64,000 nucleotides of DNA from NCBI RefSeq assembly GCF_002078875.1, contig NC_034411.1, forward strand, positions 29,161,226 through 29,225,225, read 5' to 3'. Within the stretch, counting starts at the first letter, position 1, and every line of letters starts with the position of its first letter. The translations under genes were made by a program, and so were the position numbers. This document shows, in pieces, positions 1-14,300 of this stretch. The notes beneath the pieces were generated by a model. The model did not search any database. It saw only the letters and a program-made list of their open reading frames with translations, and was not told where the DNA came from. The stretch is from Numida meleagris. Its lineage: Eukaryota; Chordata; Aves; Galliformes; Numididae.

Positions 1-3000
1 TCATTTTTAGTTTTCATAAAAAGGATTTTTTTCTGAGTTAAAACCTTTCTAAAAAGGCATGAGACATCATCAGATAATCATAGCTATGCTACAAGAAAAT
101 TCTTTGAAGCTTGGTTTCCTACTTTTATTGCTTTTCTCCAGGCAGAAACACAATTGACAGAGGTTAGAGATCCATGAGGCAGCTGTAGATACCATAATTT
201 TACAGCAGAGATGCTATGGCAACTAGTTAAATATAAAGGGAGCTATTTGATCTCCAAGTGATTATTTGTTATTTTTTTTGAGGGCTGACACCTTTGGTGT
301 TGCTGGTATTGCTTCCCTTAAAGGCACAGCGATACATGCTAGCTGGGATAACTACTGTATGACTTGGAAACTTTGAGCTACACCCTGTAGCTAAGCCTGC
401 TCAAACGCACCCCTAGTTCAAATAGGGTTAAGCTGATGACTGTAGGCTTCCCAGATCTGCTGTTTATGTCTGGGTTTCAGGGCTCTTGTCAGGAACAGGC
501 AGAACTAACCAGGGTTTCCACCTGAGTATGTATCAAACAAGCCTGGGCTGTCTACCAGTAGTTCAGATGAAGAATTCAAGTCTGAACATTTTTAAAGAAC
601 AGGCTAACCCATGATATTCCCATATATTTAAGCCTGCTCTTTCATCATGCATTTCCTTAATGCCTTTCAAGCGCCCTAACGCTTTCTGTTACTTTGTATG
701 CATAAAAGTTTTTAAATAATAGACTTCCTATGCAATCCCATTTGTCTGTACTGGCTAGAGTTAGACCACATGCAGAATCAGATTGCACAGCATTGTACAC
801 TTTAGGGTTGTATTACAGGAATTTTCCCTTGTGTATTTTCCACTAGGCACTAAGCATGTTGCTGCTCTACTGCTGCTGAAATAACAAGATTGAACACCTT
901 ATTCTTACAGGACTTCAATGCTAAATGTTCTAAGTTTGTGGTGGTGGAAAGGGAGGACACATTTAAGACATATCATGAAGAATAAGGTGATTATTGAAAA
1001 TGCTGCTGCAGAAGAGCTTAAATGAAATGACAACATAGACTTGCTTTCACATAACAAGTATATAAATAATATCTGAGGATCACTTAAGTCCAACTTCAGA
1101 GTAAAAGGTGATGCAGAGCCTTATTAGATCAAGCAGTTAATTTTTTCAGTGACCTTTACCCAGCTGAATCTTCGAAGAGAATATTTGATTGTGCCAAGGT
1201 TCATTAAAGTTAGTTAATTATCTTCTAGTGCGTTTGAAGCATATGATAGGCATGTGAATTTAAGGCAGCCTTATAAAGTGGATGACTGCAGTTTCTGTAG
1301 TTTCCTCTAAATGAAGAGCAAGGGCCAGCCAGTAGTCTGCATGCCGCAAATGAAGTCTGCTGATCTCACTTTTGTGTTTTCTTTTCCACCACCTCCATGA
1401 AACACCTCCCCTTCTCCCTTCTTAACGAAGACTGAAGTCTCTCCTTCCAGACCTCACCCAGAATCTTGTTTCTGTCACATTACCTACCAAATGCAAGCTT
1501 TTAAAATGGAAGAGTACTTACATATTCACATTCTCTAGTAGACTAGATGAAAAAAATCACCTTTGTCCTAGTTCTCCCCTCCTTCCGTTTAATTTATTTC
1601 TTTCACTGATTGTCTGATGTCTAACATTTAGGCTATAAACCCTTTCAGACACATGGCTGCACTTGACCTGTTCTGATAAACAACAACACATCTACTGAAT
1701 GATGAGGGTTATTTCTAATAATGAACAAACAAAGAAATTGCTCTTACACCTTAATGTTAAGAGACTTGGAATCATGGACTTGATCATGGGTGGAAAATAA
1801 ATACTCATGGAGATCCTAATGTTTTGCTGATCAACATTTTCACATTGCATGTGAAGTGGTTATACCTGGTCTCTGCTTCAGAGACACTGGAAATGGAGGC
1901 AACATAAGGGTGTTGTGTCTTCTTATGCAAACTACCATTCTGACTCACTTGTTGTTACTGGGACACAGTGCAGCAGATGATGAAGACAGTCAGAAAAGAA
2001 AGGGTCAGGCAGGCACAGCTCCAGAGTGGGGATCCTTATCCTCTACAAAACTCAAAGAATCTGCTACTGATTTTGCCAAGCTTGTTTCCAGAAGCAGATG
2101 AAGTACTGCAGCATGATAATGCTTGGACAAATTAAGAAGTCTCATACAAGGTGAGGCCTGTTCACAGTAATTTCTCCCTGTTCATGTGAGTAGTTCTCAT
2201 AACTTGAATTAGGATTACTCAGGCTACTGCTTCTGCCTTTGACCTTTGTCACCATCCTTCTCCACACTTCACATTTCATCCTCACAGCATGTCTGTAGGA
2301 CTTGCCAGTAGTTTTCATCCTTTTGAAGAAGAGCTGAGGCATTGAGACTTGATTTGCCTATCTATAGCTTTACTATGTAAGAAGTAATAAGGAATTAAGG
2401 TCTTCTGAGTCCCTTATCACAAGTTCAGCCTTTTCTTCCGCAGCTACTTCTTGCTACTCCTGATGATCAAAGTGCTACATCTTCTCTGTGTATTCATCTC
2501 TTACTAGATGAACTATATACAAGCAGGATTTTAGGTCTCTCTTAGTTTCGTAGTTTAATTCAGCTATGGATGTAGGCATTTTTGTGAGAGAGAACCTGAA
2601 AATGGTTCTCGACCTTCAACAGCTCAGTCATGCACTTGAGCACAGAAAGATGAGGAAAAAGAACAGACCGTTCCAGCAGCTACCTCTTGCACTGTCGCTT
2701 TTTTGGCCCTCTTCAGCCTTAGGGCCATTGAACCCAGGGACCCATTTCTGCAGGACAGCCAGCTGGTAGGCACAGAACATTCCTGGTGAATACCTCCAGC
2801 CCTTCTCTGAAGGTTAAGGAACCAGCACCACAAAATTCACATGGCCAGGAAGGACAGGATGAGAAGAACTCAGTACACAGCAATGCATTTGGAGGTTTGA
2901 GAAGGAGGGAAGAATGTGTGTCTCCTAGGCCATGGTTGGTTAGATAATTTTTGCTGCTGAAAGAAAAAAGTGAAAATGGTGTCTCAAATCCAGGCTGAGC

Positions 3001-4181
3001 GTCTTAGGCCCTAGGCAGTTTGCACTAGCTTTGAGTCCTTTGCCTCAGATAGTTGTGAAATTATCTTAAATTGCTCTTTATGTGGATAAATGCTGTTCTG
3101 TATCACACCATCAATTACTGTAATTGTAAAGTAATAATTTACTGAGTTAGGAGATCTGGTTTCTTTGTTTTATTTTATTTATTTCATTTTTTTTGCTTTG
3201 CCACAGACTTCCAGTATGACCTTAACAATCAAATCAGTTCAGATCAAATAACAGTGAACTCAATACTGTAGTCACTAGCTATCACAAGGAATTGGCATAT
3301 ATCTGCACCCTGTGGTGTCCATTTCTTATAATTATCACACAAATAGGTTTACCTTCTTCCCTTCTCTTCCCTCCCCTTTTCTGTAACAGTTCTGACAACA
3401 CTTCCTTGTTTATCCTGGAGTTAAACTGAGACTGTAGCATACACACAATACAATGTCTGTCTCTGTTCCTGTTCCAGATCTAGGGCAGCCATGACTTTGG
3501 ACAAAAGTTCTAACTATGGAAATGTCTTTACATCATCTCTGTGAGGAGCCAAAGAGTAATAGACAGTGCCACTACTTAAGACATAGCAATGTATCAACAA
3601 TATAATTAATGATTAATGTACTATTTATAATGTGGTAACATTTGCAAACCGCAGTCATAAAGCAAGACCCAATTCAGCTGTACAAACACACACAAACATG
3701 ATTTCTGCCCCAAAGATTAAAATCTAAATGAGGAAGTAAGAGTTTTCTGGACCTGGAGAAGGAAAATAATAATAATAATATCAGTAAAAGACCATGCAAA
3801 TCATCTACAATGCAACATGAAACTCATGGTCTGTTTTCAAGTGAAAGCTGCTCTCATATAACTTGGAGAGATTTTACACCAATAATGTTATGTAAATAAA
3901 CCTATTTCATAATATTCGTGGCTAATTTAAGTACAGGTAAAGATTTGTCTAAGTATTTGCCTACATAGTGCATTCTTTTCCATTATTTTCATTTAATTAG
4001 CTAACAAAGAAAGTTGATAGAATTTCCTCAGGTAAGCATCCAAAGGGAGTACTGTCCAAGTAGGCAATTCCGTAACCGATGCATCAAGGTGATTTTGACA
4101 TGCTAGGTTATGCTCCAGTGGCTTCCTAACAATACTTTATCAGATGCTCATGCTCTTCATGAAACAAACGTATTTCTGTCA

Positions 4182-4223
4182 GGGAATTCCCATAGGGGGA
4201 ATCTCCCTAGGGGAGCTCTCCCT
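4182..4223. promoter_or_regulatory. Cluster of kappaB-like palindromic motifs
   Basis: Three G-run/C-run units follow one another at 14-15 bp spacing. GGGAATTCCC (4182-4191) and GGGAATCTCC (4197-4206) both match the NF-kappaB consensus GGGRNNYYCC exactly. The third unit, 4211-4222, has arms GGGAG/CTCCC but does not fit the 10-bp consensus. Seen directly: the three-fold arrangement. Inferred: a possible Rel-factor binding cluster or an old short tandem duplication. It lies about 28 kb upstream of the KCNK5 start codon, so a link to that gene is speculative. Confidence 0.3.
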
Positions 4224-7200
4224 AAATTGATAAGGTTCATGAGCAGTACATATTCTTGTAGAGTAAAAGCGTCTCTTTGGCTTTCATTATGTTAAATGAT
4301 TCAAAGCTAAATTGGAGAGAATGCATATCAGAATAACTGTCTAGATGGAGATGATGTCCCTTTTCATGGAGGAAATAAAAAAAAAAATTCTCTTCAGACT
4401 TTCTGAGGACAATTCTATGTTGTCAGCCATCATGGCTTTCTTTGTTCTGAACAAAGCAGTCAAGAACATAGTCAGTCACTGGAATGATGAACTACTGCGG
4501 TTAGTTTTGCCAGAGCTCATCTGTCAAAGCTGTCATGGCAGTTTCTCTTCATCAGTTTCTCCATACTGTTTTAAACTAACTTCAAGTTACATTAAGTACT
4601 TAAGTTACTAATAGTCATATTAGGTCAGCTTTTTAAAGCTGTCCTTACGCTGTCACATAAAGACCACTACTGTTTGAAGGATGAAATTACGAGGATCATG
4701 TAGTGCATAGGAAGCACACTGACCTTTTGAAACAGGCACAAAATCAGGTGTCCTCAGCTCACCCTCAAATTGATATTGTGAATTCAGATGGCTTGAGAGG
4801 ATGTGAAGTCCAGAGCTCTGGCAGCTGTCCAGACAGGATATCATAGCAGAGCCAGGGGCAGCTCCAGATTGGCAGGAACTGCCCAGATGCTGGCACGCCA
4901 TTAAAGGCCCTGGATTTCTTGCAGGTAAACAACATGTACCTAGCAGATGGCCAGCTGAATGCAGATGGGCTGCAGATAAGGGGACAAAAATGCTGAGAGG
5001 ATGATGAATTGAGCACACAGTATTAAATCTTGTTTCAGGTGTCTGCAGTGAGACCATTGGTTTTCATGTGGCAATTTGGGTGTCATGTGCATGGCACATG
5101 GCCCTGAGCTGTGAGAGGAGCCTGAGCTGCTGTTGCTTGTGGCTGTCTGAAGGTACTCAGCCACAGTAGGCATCTACAGCTGCTGAAATTCTGGATGCAG
5201 GAACTATCCCTCTTTAAATTGTGTCAGACCTCAGTCCTCAATAACCTTTTCCACCACATCCTCATGGGTCTCACGTTCCTACAGCTCACTTCCACCATCA
5301 GGATCCATCAGCGCCTCCACCCTCCTACCATCAGCCCCCAGCCCTGTTCCCACAGTTCTCCCAGCTTGGCTCTGCCACTGCCTTGCTCCTGTGGCAGCTT
5401 GCTCAGCTGAGCTTGCTGAGTTCCTTCTTGCTAGAATTCTGGACCTGAGAAAGTATCTTGAGTGTTTGTCCTCCACACAGAGCCATCTGGACATGTTAAA
5501 TTAGGAACTGCTGTACTCAGCGATATGCAAAAAGATACACAAAATTAGAATGCGTCTTGCAGAACCCAAAGCACAGACATAATCATTCTGATGGGACAAG
5601 TGTATTTATAGGGATCTGAGAGTGTCTTTCCTCAAAAGTACTGTATACTTCAGCTAGAAGAAATCCAATCTTTATTAAGTGCACTTCCCTGAGAAACAGG
5701 GAGTAGAAAACTTGCAGATATTCTGCACTGTTCCAGATTTGTATAGAGATTGATTACAGTTATATCTTGTAGTTGCATGTTAGAAAGGGCATATTCTTGT
5801 CTGTGCTGCTTAAGGTCCTGTGTATTTTATCACTACCCACACATTCGGTGATTTTCAACAGCCAGGGACCTTTATCACATTTGAATCAATCTGTTAGTGA
5901 TCTTCCACAAAAAGAACTCAAACATCAAGCCTCAGACTCTACATATGATGTAAGAAAATAAGTTTGCTATATACATAACCCAGGATTACAGCTGGCTAAC
6001 GCAAATAACAGGATGATAAATTTCTTCTTGCCCCTTTGGATATTAGGAATGGTGTGGCTGAAATTGCATTTAGTAATTGTATTTTCTGGTTTCCTGTTAC
6101 TTTTCTTTATATAATTTACCTGACTGGTGTAGATCTGATATGTGACTGTGAGTTAGTGGAAGTAGGAAATGAGATCATGTCATTGGGCAGGGTAAGGAAG
6201 GTTACCACATGATATAGGATGTCCTATTGACAGTCAGTGAAATGATGACAAAGCTTGAGATGCTATGTTCAAAGTCACGTATTTCATAGGGGCTAGCCCA
6301 AGCATATATTTTCTGGAAACTCTGGCAAATGAGTAGAAATAAATATCAATCTTAGGCAGATACACGCAACACTGCAACAAGAGCAGTTTCTTTTTCTTTT
6401 CACAAAACATTTTTCTTTTCTGCAATACTTCCACACAGCAAACCTAAATAGAAGTTCTTATTAGAAAAAGGAAAAAAAAAGTCAAACAGTATAATGCTGT
6501 CACAAAATTTCATGCATGAAGATGTCCTGGATATTTGGCACACTTGGTGTCCAGCTATGAACCTATGAGTTTAGGCATCCTTTTTTAAAAGCAAGTGAAG
6601 TTTTTCTTTGTGTTTATGCATAGCTTGAATGTTTATTGCATAGCATGAAGTTGAAAGGGCAATGACAGCAAAGTTAAAGCAGTGGCTTGGGTATCAGATC
6701 TAGATTCTCTGTCTGGCACTGCCAAGCCTTCTTTAAATGAGTTGCATCATTTTTCTGCTTCATTCTTTCCCATCTGCAGAACAAGGAAAACAAATTTCAA
6801 TTTACATTAGTGTTGAGAAGATTGATTCATTATTGCCTCTAAAGGAGATCAATAACCCAATAAAAGGTGTTAGAGAAATGCAAAGTATTTCCATTAGACA
6901 ACACTGAAAATGAGAATACTGTCAAGGTCTGCCTTGGCTAAAATGAAAGCTCCTTTATCAACTGCAGATCCTCTGGGAACTATCTGGTCTTTGCTTATTT
7001 GGCGTGACTTTTGAAATCTGATCAGAGCAGGAATAATGTTTAGCCCTTGTGAGGAGTTTCTTTAAATCTAATTTTCTATTTCTCAGTGACACAGAGCAAT
7101 CTAGTATCCAGTTTGTCCTGGCTGTATTTGATCTGCAAAGAAAATGTCTCATCTCTGCTATATATTCCTGCTGGCTTCGGTAAGTAAAAGTACAACAAGG

Positions 7201-7432
7201 TACTCAAGGGCTCACAAGTGGTCAATCACAGTTCAGTGCCCCTTTCATTTCTTACTATGGAGTCCCATAAAGCTCTTGTGAGAGTCATTAGGTCTTTATG
7301 ATGTTATGGAAGTCATCATAAAAGGAACGTTTAGGAATAGACCTCAGCGAGGCAAATCAGAAGAGAAGCTTTATATCCAATACTCACCACAGTGAGAGTC
7401 AATACAGGATACAAGTGCACAAGCCAAGGGTA

Positions 7433-7475
7433 AGTAATAATAAATAATAATAAAATAATAATAAATAATAAAATA
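7433..7475. repeat. (TAA)n microsatellite
   Basis: An imperfect AAT/TAA trinucleotide array of about 43 bp, interrupted by single extra A bases. It lies in intergenic DNA and has no link to a gene. Confidence 0.85.
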
Positions 7476-8283
7476 TACAACTCTTAGACTGTGACTTCAG
7501 TCATCTGTGCTTCAGACATATGTGATTCTTGGTGTACTTCTGATCCATATCAAACATACCCTGGTAAAGACTGTAAATACATAAAATGCTTCTTTCCCTC
7601 CCTTGTATTTGCAAGAACATAAATATAAAGGAAACATCTCTGAAGTGTTCTAGTCCCATGGGTAAAAGAAATAGTGGGTAATGAGAATATGAACAACAGT
7701 ATTTCGTTACTCAGTGGAGTGCCATTAGCAGGGTAGGCTTCTGTCCATTATCAGATAGTCTTCGAGCCCTATAACAATCTTACCTTACTGGTCAGTCCTT
7801 CAACACTATGAACCATATTTCCAAAGTAAATTTCCTTTTGGCATTCACAGCATTTTTTAACAATTCCAGGCCTTGGGCAACGAAGGCTGTTTGAGCCTCA
7901 GAGAGAACCGTCTCTTGAGCTGGTCACAGTTATTCCATCAGAACACATTTTCTAAATAATAACTCCCTTTCACTTTTTTTCTTTTTTTTTTTTTGTTTTG
8001 TTTTGTTTTCTGGAGACGTTATGATACTTGGAAGGCTTTTGTCAGAATTCAGGCAAGTCACCTGACTAATGGTGTAACTGCCTGATGGGGTCTCATCCTA
8101 GCCAGCTCCTTTGGAAACTGGTCAATTTCTTGGTTTCCTTCCTTGTAGCTGAGCAGCTATTTTGGTTAATCAATACAGTGGTTTGTTTCCATTTGCCAGA
8201 AACTGCGGGCACTGTCTTTTTGTTCTAAGTATTATGCTAGCGACCTGGAATTATACAGAATACAGAAGACGGCTTTGTTGGGG

Positions 8284-8314
8284 TTTTTTTTGTTTGTTTG
8301 TTTGTTTGTTTTTT
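8284..8314. repeat. (TTTG)n microsatellite
   Basis: About five TTTG units flanked by T runs. A second array of the same unit occurs in KCNK5 intron 3, near 61357. Confidence 0.8.
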
Positions 8315-11300
8315 CCAGCCATTACTCATCACTTGGAATATGCAGCACACAGTTGTGTCCTGATTCTAAAGCTGTTGCATCCAAGTAGAAAGGTCTTGAT
8401 ATCACTTTTGACCAGAGTTTGTCTTTCAGCCTGTGCCTAAGGATGGTGGCAGTAGACTGCAGACATTTCCAGTGTGGTTCTTTTTATGAATTGATTGATT
8501 CTGGGGAGAGTAAAAAAAAGATGATAGCCACTGTGTGGCCCCCCTTTTTCCTCCTTAACTTGTGATCAGTCATCATATTTTAAAAAGTATCCTGGATTGG
8601 GTTCTTGACATAAGAAAGTATTAGATTTTTTCCTCATACCCACTACATGTGAATGCATGTGATGATCTTGTCTATTTTTGTCTACGTAACAAAACTTCAG
8701 TGCCCCAAAGGCATCTACTTATGCCAGTACTCTTGACACTGTTTTAATTTCTTGAAGGCAGAGACCGCTGTGCATCAGCAGCAACACATGAGACAGCATG
8801 CCTTCTTAGATCTTTTTTCCTGTGACCCCTTAAAAATCTCCTCTGCTTGTCTTCTCTAAACAGTTTCTTCAATCTGATCTTAGATAATTGATAATCGCAT
8901 TGATAAGGAATGTTATATTTCAGAGGCTAGGATCACTGTATTTCCAGCAAACTTACGTGAATTTTTTTTTTTAGAAGGTACAGCTGTTTGTAAAAATGAC
9001 TAGTATCAATCAGTTTAATACAAATTTTACATTCAGTTTGTCTTTCCTAGCCCAGAAATACACTTTATATATGATTCATGTAACGTTCAGACTTTCATGC
9101 AGACTATCATATAATGTACACATTCCATGCAGTTAAAACAAAATCTTTTTGACTACAATCCATCTCCTTGGATCTTCTGAGTTTTCTTATTCCAGAAAAT
9201 GTATCTGGCAGGCACTCTTTCTCAAAGAGTTTGCAAAGAAATTACTGGAGCCAGACAAACATTCAGTAAGGCATGTTTGGAATACTTATACTAATGTTAT
9301 TTACAAATTTGGTTTGAAATCATTAGAAACGTTGGCCAGAACCCGATCCTCCTCCTCTTTTACCACAAAGATAAAGAAGAATGTAACAAATATTGCATTT
9401 ATCTGACAGCTTGGAATTAGAACGTTTATCCAGGCTCTGAGAAACTCAGGATTAGCACCATAACTCCACTTTGCATAAAATGTTTAAATATTACAAAAGG
9501 AAGACCACAGAAAAGTGCTCAGCAATGTACTTCCACCTGGTGCACGATAAACTTCTTGGAAGGCTGAAGCTCCAATCTTTGCTCCTGCAAGTGTTTCTCC
9601 AAAGAGAAAGTGCATCAGCATGTAACAAGAGAGCTACTCTTTAACCACATGTACTGACTGTTCCACTCTTCTGGGAGGTGAGCAATGGAGACCAATGATG
9701 GTGTTCAATCTGGATCACTTATGTCCTACGTAAGTGGAACAGCTCTTGAGACAGCAAATAAAGGGGCAACTGTCTCCCCAGCAGCAATTCTGAGACGTAT
9801 TCCCTTTCTCCATTCCCTTTCTGCTTCTGTGTAAATTCTTCAAACTAAATGTTTTGTGTCAATTGGAACATGACATTAAAACAATTTCTAATTTTTGTTT
9901 GGCAAGAAGATTCAAATTCTGTTTGATCCCAGCTGAATTTCCCCCTGTATTTTTATTTAACTGCCAAGCCACAAAATCAATGATTTGAACATTCATCTAG
10001 TAGATGTCTGATTAAATTGCTCAGAAAAATAATTACTGAAAAAAACACGCTGTTTATCTGTGTTTCTGTGAGTATAGCCTCATTGCCAAATATTTTTAAT
10101 GGCTTACCTTCCCTTCGGTTCCCACATTCCTGTAAGTTTTCAAGGACAACCAAAATATCCAAACAAGGCTTGTCCTTTTCTGGTGGGATTTCCGTTCTCA
10201 TGTGGTACCCTCACAAGACTTAGAGAACAGTCTATGTCACTCCGGATGTTTTTAAAAACAGGATGTATTCTCTCATTATATTTCTTGCACAGCTGAGGAG
10301 CCAGATATGTGCTATCACTTTCTGTTGTAAATACAGAGAATGAGACATACATAGCAAGATTGCTGGCTTGAGCCTAGCCAGGCAAATCCTGAAGAAGCAG
10401 TAAGTGTGTATAATCAGACGTTCTCTCATCTTCAGTAAATGTAAGAAGTTACCAGCTCCCAAAGTCTAATTCCACACCACTTCAGCTAAGACACAGTAGC
10501 TGAATAAAGGCATAGTACAAGTTATAGCTATGCAAACTAAGCTAGTTTAAACATCTTCTAGAAGGGGTCTAGAGAATTCTGCACCCAAATAATTCCATGG
10601 GATTTTTTCAGCTGGAGGGGCAGAAAGCTTTGGTGTTGTAGCTGGAAGCTGAGCAGTGCAATTGTTCTATGAATTTACATACCCCAGTGTTTGGCCTGGC
10701 TAGCAGCATGAATTGATACGGTTGTGTTACCAGATGCACTGCCTGAGAACTGTTGCAACAGCTCTAACAATCCAATAACTGCAAGGTAAGTAGGTAAATC
10801 AAGCTTATATTGGAATTATATCTACTTCCTCAAACCTCTAGTGCTCTACCTGAATTGCAAAGCTAACCATCTGTCCAATCCCTTTGTTTAAAAGACTGTC
10901 CTCTGGAGTTGTTCCGGATAGTTACACAGATTAACAGAGCAGATGGTTTTAGATAAACATCCACCCAAGTGGTTAACGTGCTAATCAAACCAGCAGAGCT
11001 AACAATCATGTGCCTGCATCTTTTTCCATCCAGAGTGGCCAGAGCTCTGTTCTTAAGAGTTGTGCAACTTCTACAGTGCCCAAAACAGGTACCAACATAA
11101 CCTCTGGTTTAGCAAGTAATTTAAATACATGTTTAAATATCACTGCAGCAATCAGATTTGAACTTTGAATGAAGACCCTAGTTCAATTAGAAGAACAGAG
11201 GAATTTTTCTAAGAAATTAGATTGAACATCCACCTAGTCCAAGTCTGCTTGAGACAGTGGTCAGATCGGCAGCTTACAATGCAAGCAGAAGATTGTAGTA

Positions 11301-14300
11301 GGCAGATGGGAATCCATCTGCTCCAGAGTGGCTTAAGTACTGGAGTATAAGATCAAAGACACTCTTGTGCTTTTAGTTTAGTTCTTAGCCTCCCTTTTCC
11401 AAATAACTTGCTTTATACACATACTTTTCTCCTGTGCAACTTGTTTGCCTCCAGTCTGCGAAAGTAGCAGTCTTTCCAATCTCTCTTGCTGTGAGAGGTT
11501 TTGATGTTTTTTATCATGCTCTTCTGTGCTGGGACAACCTGCCTGGTGTCTGGCACAATGGAGTGCCTCCTTACTTTCGGTTCCTGCCTGTAAGCAGAGA
11601 GGTCAGGAAAAGAGGTGAAATTTCCTGGCTTCTTTTTTGGCACCACATGTCATCTTATTGCTGCAAGCTTTGATCCTGAAAACAGATATGGAAAGAGTTT
11701 TTGAGTAAAGTGTTCATTAGTGACAGATGTAACTTGAAGGGTGCAGGGCCCCTGGGAAATGAATTAGGTTTGTCTTCTCTGATATAACTTTTAAAATTGA
11801 AGATAGATCAACTCAACAAGTATGTGCAGTTTCAGTTCATTTTTCATTGTATTCCCTCCTTCTTCCTTGTCCTGGAACTAATATTTATGTGTCTCTATTA
11901 GCATCTGGCTTGTGAGATGATCTGGTTTAAAGATAATAACTTTTTTTTTTTTTTTGGAACTGCCAGTGCTGCTCACATGCCTATGGACTATTTGCATCCT
12001 TTTCCAGTGATGGCTGCTGCACATAAATACTGCATATGTTTAGAATTCACCAGCCACAGAAGGTTGTCTTGCATTTCTTCTACTCAGCTGTGGGAAGATT
12101 TCACCTTCTAAGATTCCTTGCTCTACTTAGTGGTATGTCTAATTAATTTTCTCTTAGAAAATGTTTGGAGTTGCACTGCTTCTGCAGAGCAAACTCTTAA
12201 AGCCCAAATCAGACCATACATTTGTCAAGATGCCACTAGAGTGGGAGAAGGAACAAACATATTTATAATAAGCATTTTATTCATCAGAATAAGACAAATT
12301 ACCATAACCTGACTGAACCAGCTCAGCCCTCCTGCAAATTAAAACCCAGGTTGTATTGGGAGTATTTGTTTTGTAATTTTTAAAATAAATTAAGAAATCA
12401 ATGGCGTATTCATAGCAGGCAGCAGAGCAAGTAGTCAGTTTTGATGGACTGCCCCAGACCAATTAATGCTGGCACTAAGTGAATGCAGTTCTGGCTGATA
12501 TCAATATTAATTCTAACTGGGTGAACACAGATATGCCTGAGTCACAAACTTGAGCTGTATCAGTTGCCATGCTTTAATCTACTAGTTTCAGGAATGTGTT
12601 TTCTGCACTAGATCCATCTGGAAATTACTGCAAGACAGACTGCTTGTCAGCATCTCCTTAGGGCTTATTTTCAGTGCTTTTTCTATCTTTGTGTTTTAAA
12701 CCTTGGGTTAACTGATTTACATTAAGTATCCTAAGATAAAAGGAAAGGTAAAGAATACCTGCAGCCCCAAGAACTGTGGCAGTGGGACAGGGGAGTGATG
12801 CAGGATATGGAGTAAGGCCTTAGTGCACTAGAACTTTGCAATTTTAGGAAAACCTGGAAGCTTTCTACTTTGTCATCTCATTCATGCTGGCAAGTATGCT
12901 GAGCAAATGACACTGGGGAGTAAAGACTGTACAGTGAGCACAAGAAAAAGCAAAATTTTTTAATTATGACTTTAGAGGCCAGACTTTTCTAATTTTATCT
13001 ATTAAAAAAAAAAAGTCAGTACTGTACTTTTCACAGTTTCACATACTAGTCTTTGTTTTCAGCTCCATCAGGACCCTTCTGCACCTTCAGATTGGTCATT
13101 TTATTGTATGATAGCCCTTGCTATTGCCAGAGAGTGGCTTGTTGTTAACATTTTCAAGGCAGTATACTGGAAAGGAACATTGGCTGGAGCAGTGTTGCCA
13201 GCTGTCCCAGAGCTTTGAACAGAATCCCAAAGCTATCCAGTGCACACATAAAAGGCTGGTGTGTTCAGGCCACTGGGTCCATCAGCAAGATCCAAAACAT
13301 GTGGCCAAGTTTCACCAGCAAGAATGATGATATACTGTAAGTGTCTTAAGTACGTTTGGTTATTATTCTGTTCAAATCATCCTCTGTCTCTTGGCAAACA
13401 CAAGCTTTTCAGAAATCTAGGATTAATACTAACATTTTTGTTACTCATAAGGCAAGGTTTTAAAGTTTAGCTGAGAATGTATGATGATGATGTACCTTTG
13501 TGTCTGAGATTTTAACTGATACTATCATGTCCAAGTGAGGTAGAAATTAAAGTATTAAATCTCCCTGGTTATATTACATTAGTCAAATAAACGTGTAAGC
13601 CAGGGAAGCCAAGTTTTGCTGATTAAGCTGTCTTACGCCATTTTGCTTTCTTAGTGTATTGACACTGTCAGAAGACATCTCTGAATTCCTAACTTTTCCC
13701 AAGTCTCCACATTAAAGAATGGATTAACAGCTGACTTTTTAGCATGCAAGTTTGCAGATCTCTCTTTGACTTCAATTTCACTTTGCATGACATCATTCAC
13801 TCTTCCACACCCTGCTTTTTGCCCTCAACAGGAGATGCAAATACCAGATAACAGTCAGAGTAAGAACTTGTGATCACCACTGGCTTTCATGGTTGGACAC
13901 TGTTATTAAAAGAGACCTTAGAAATCATCAGGCATGGAAAATGTATAGCATGCGTGGAGTTCATGGCTTTGCGTAGATCCTATGCCTGGAGACCTGAGAA
14001 TGCTTTAATGATAAAGTTTCTGTTGCTTCTGGCTGTGAAGGCAACATCGATGTGGTCACTATTCCTAACCTGCAGCTGGGCAAGTTTAAACAGTCATAGT
14101 CAGAAGTGTGAATTCTCTCTCTGATCTCTCTGAACAGTTAATTGTTTATCCTCAATTAAATATTTACTTTGGACTTGTTTTCTAATCTACAGCTCTATGC
14201 TGCACAACGCAGGTGCAGACTCTTGCCATTTTAAGTTTGTAGTAGTTTTCAAGATCAGCATAAGTTTTAGCGTCTTGCAAAAAGGCTGAGGTTGCTAGAC

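Noticed and set aside
4653..5173. Overlapping minus-strand frames of 135, 84 and 78 codons
   Set aside because: Three overlapping frames in different phases with no family resemblance; more likely a locally stop-poor, GC-richer patch.
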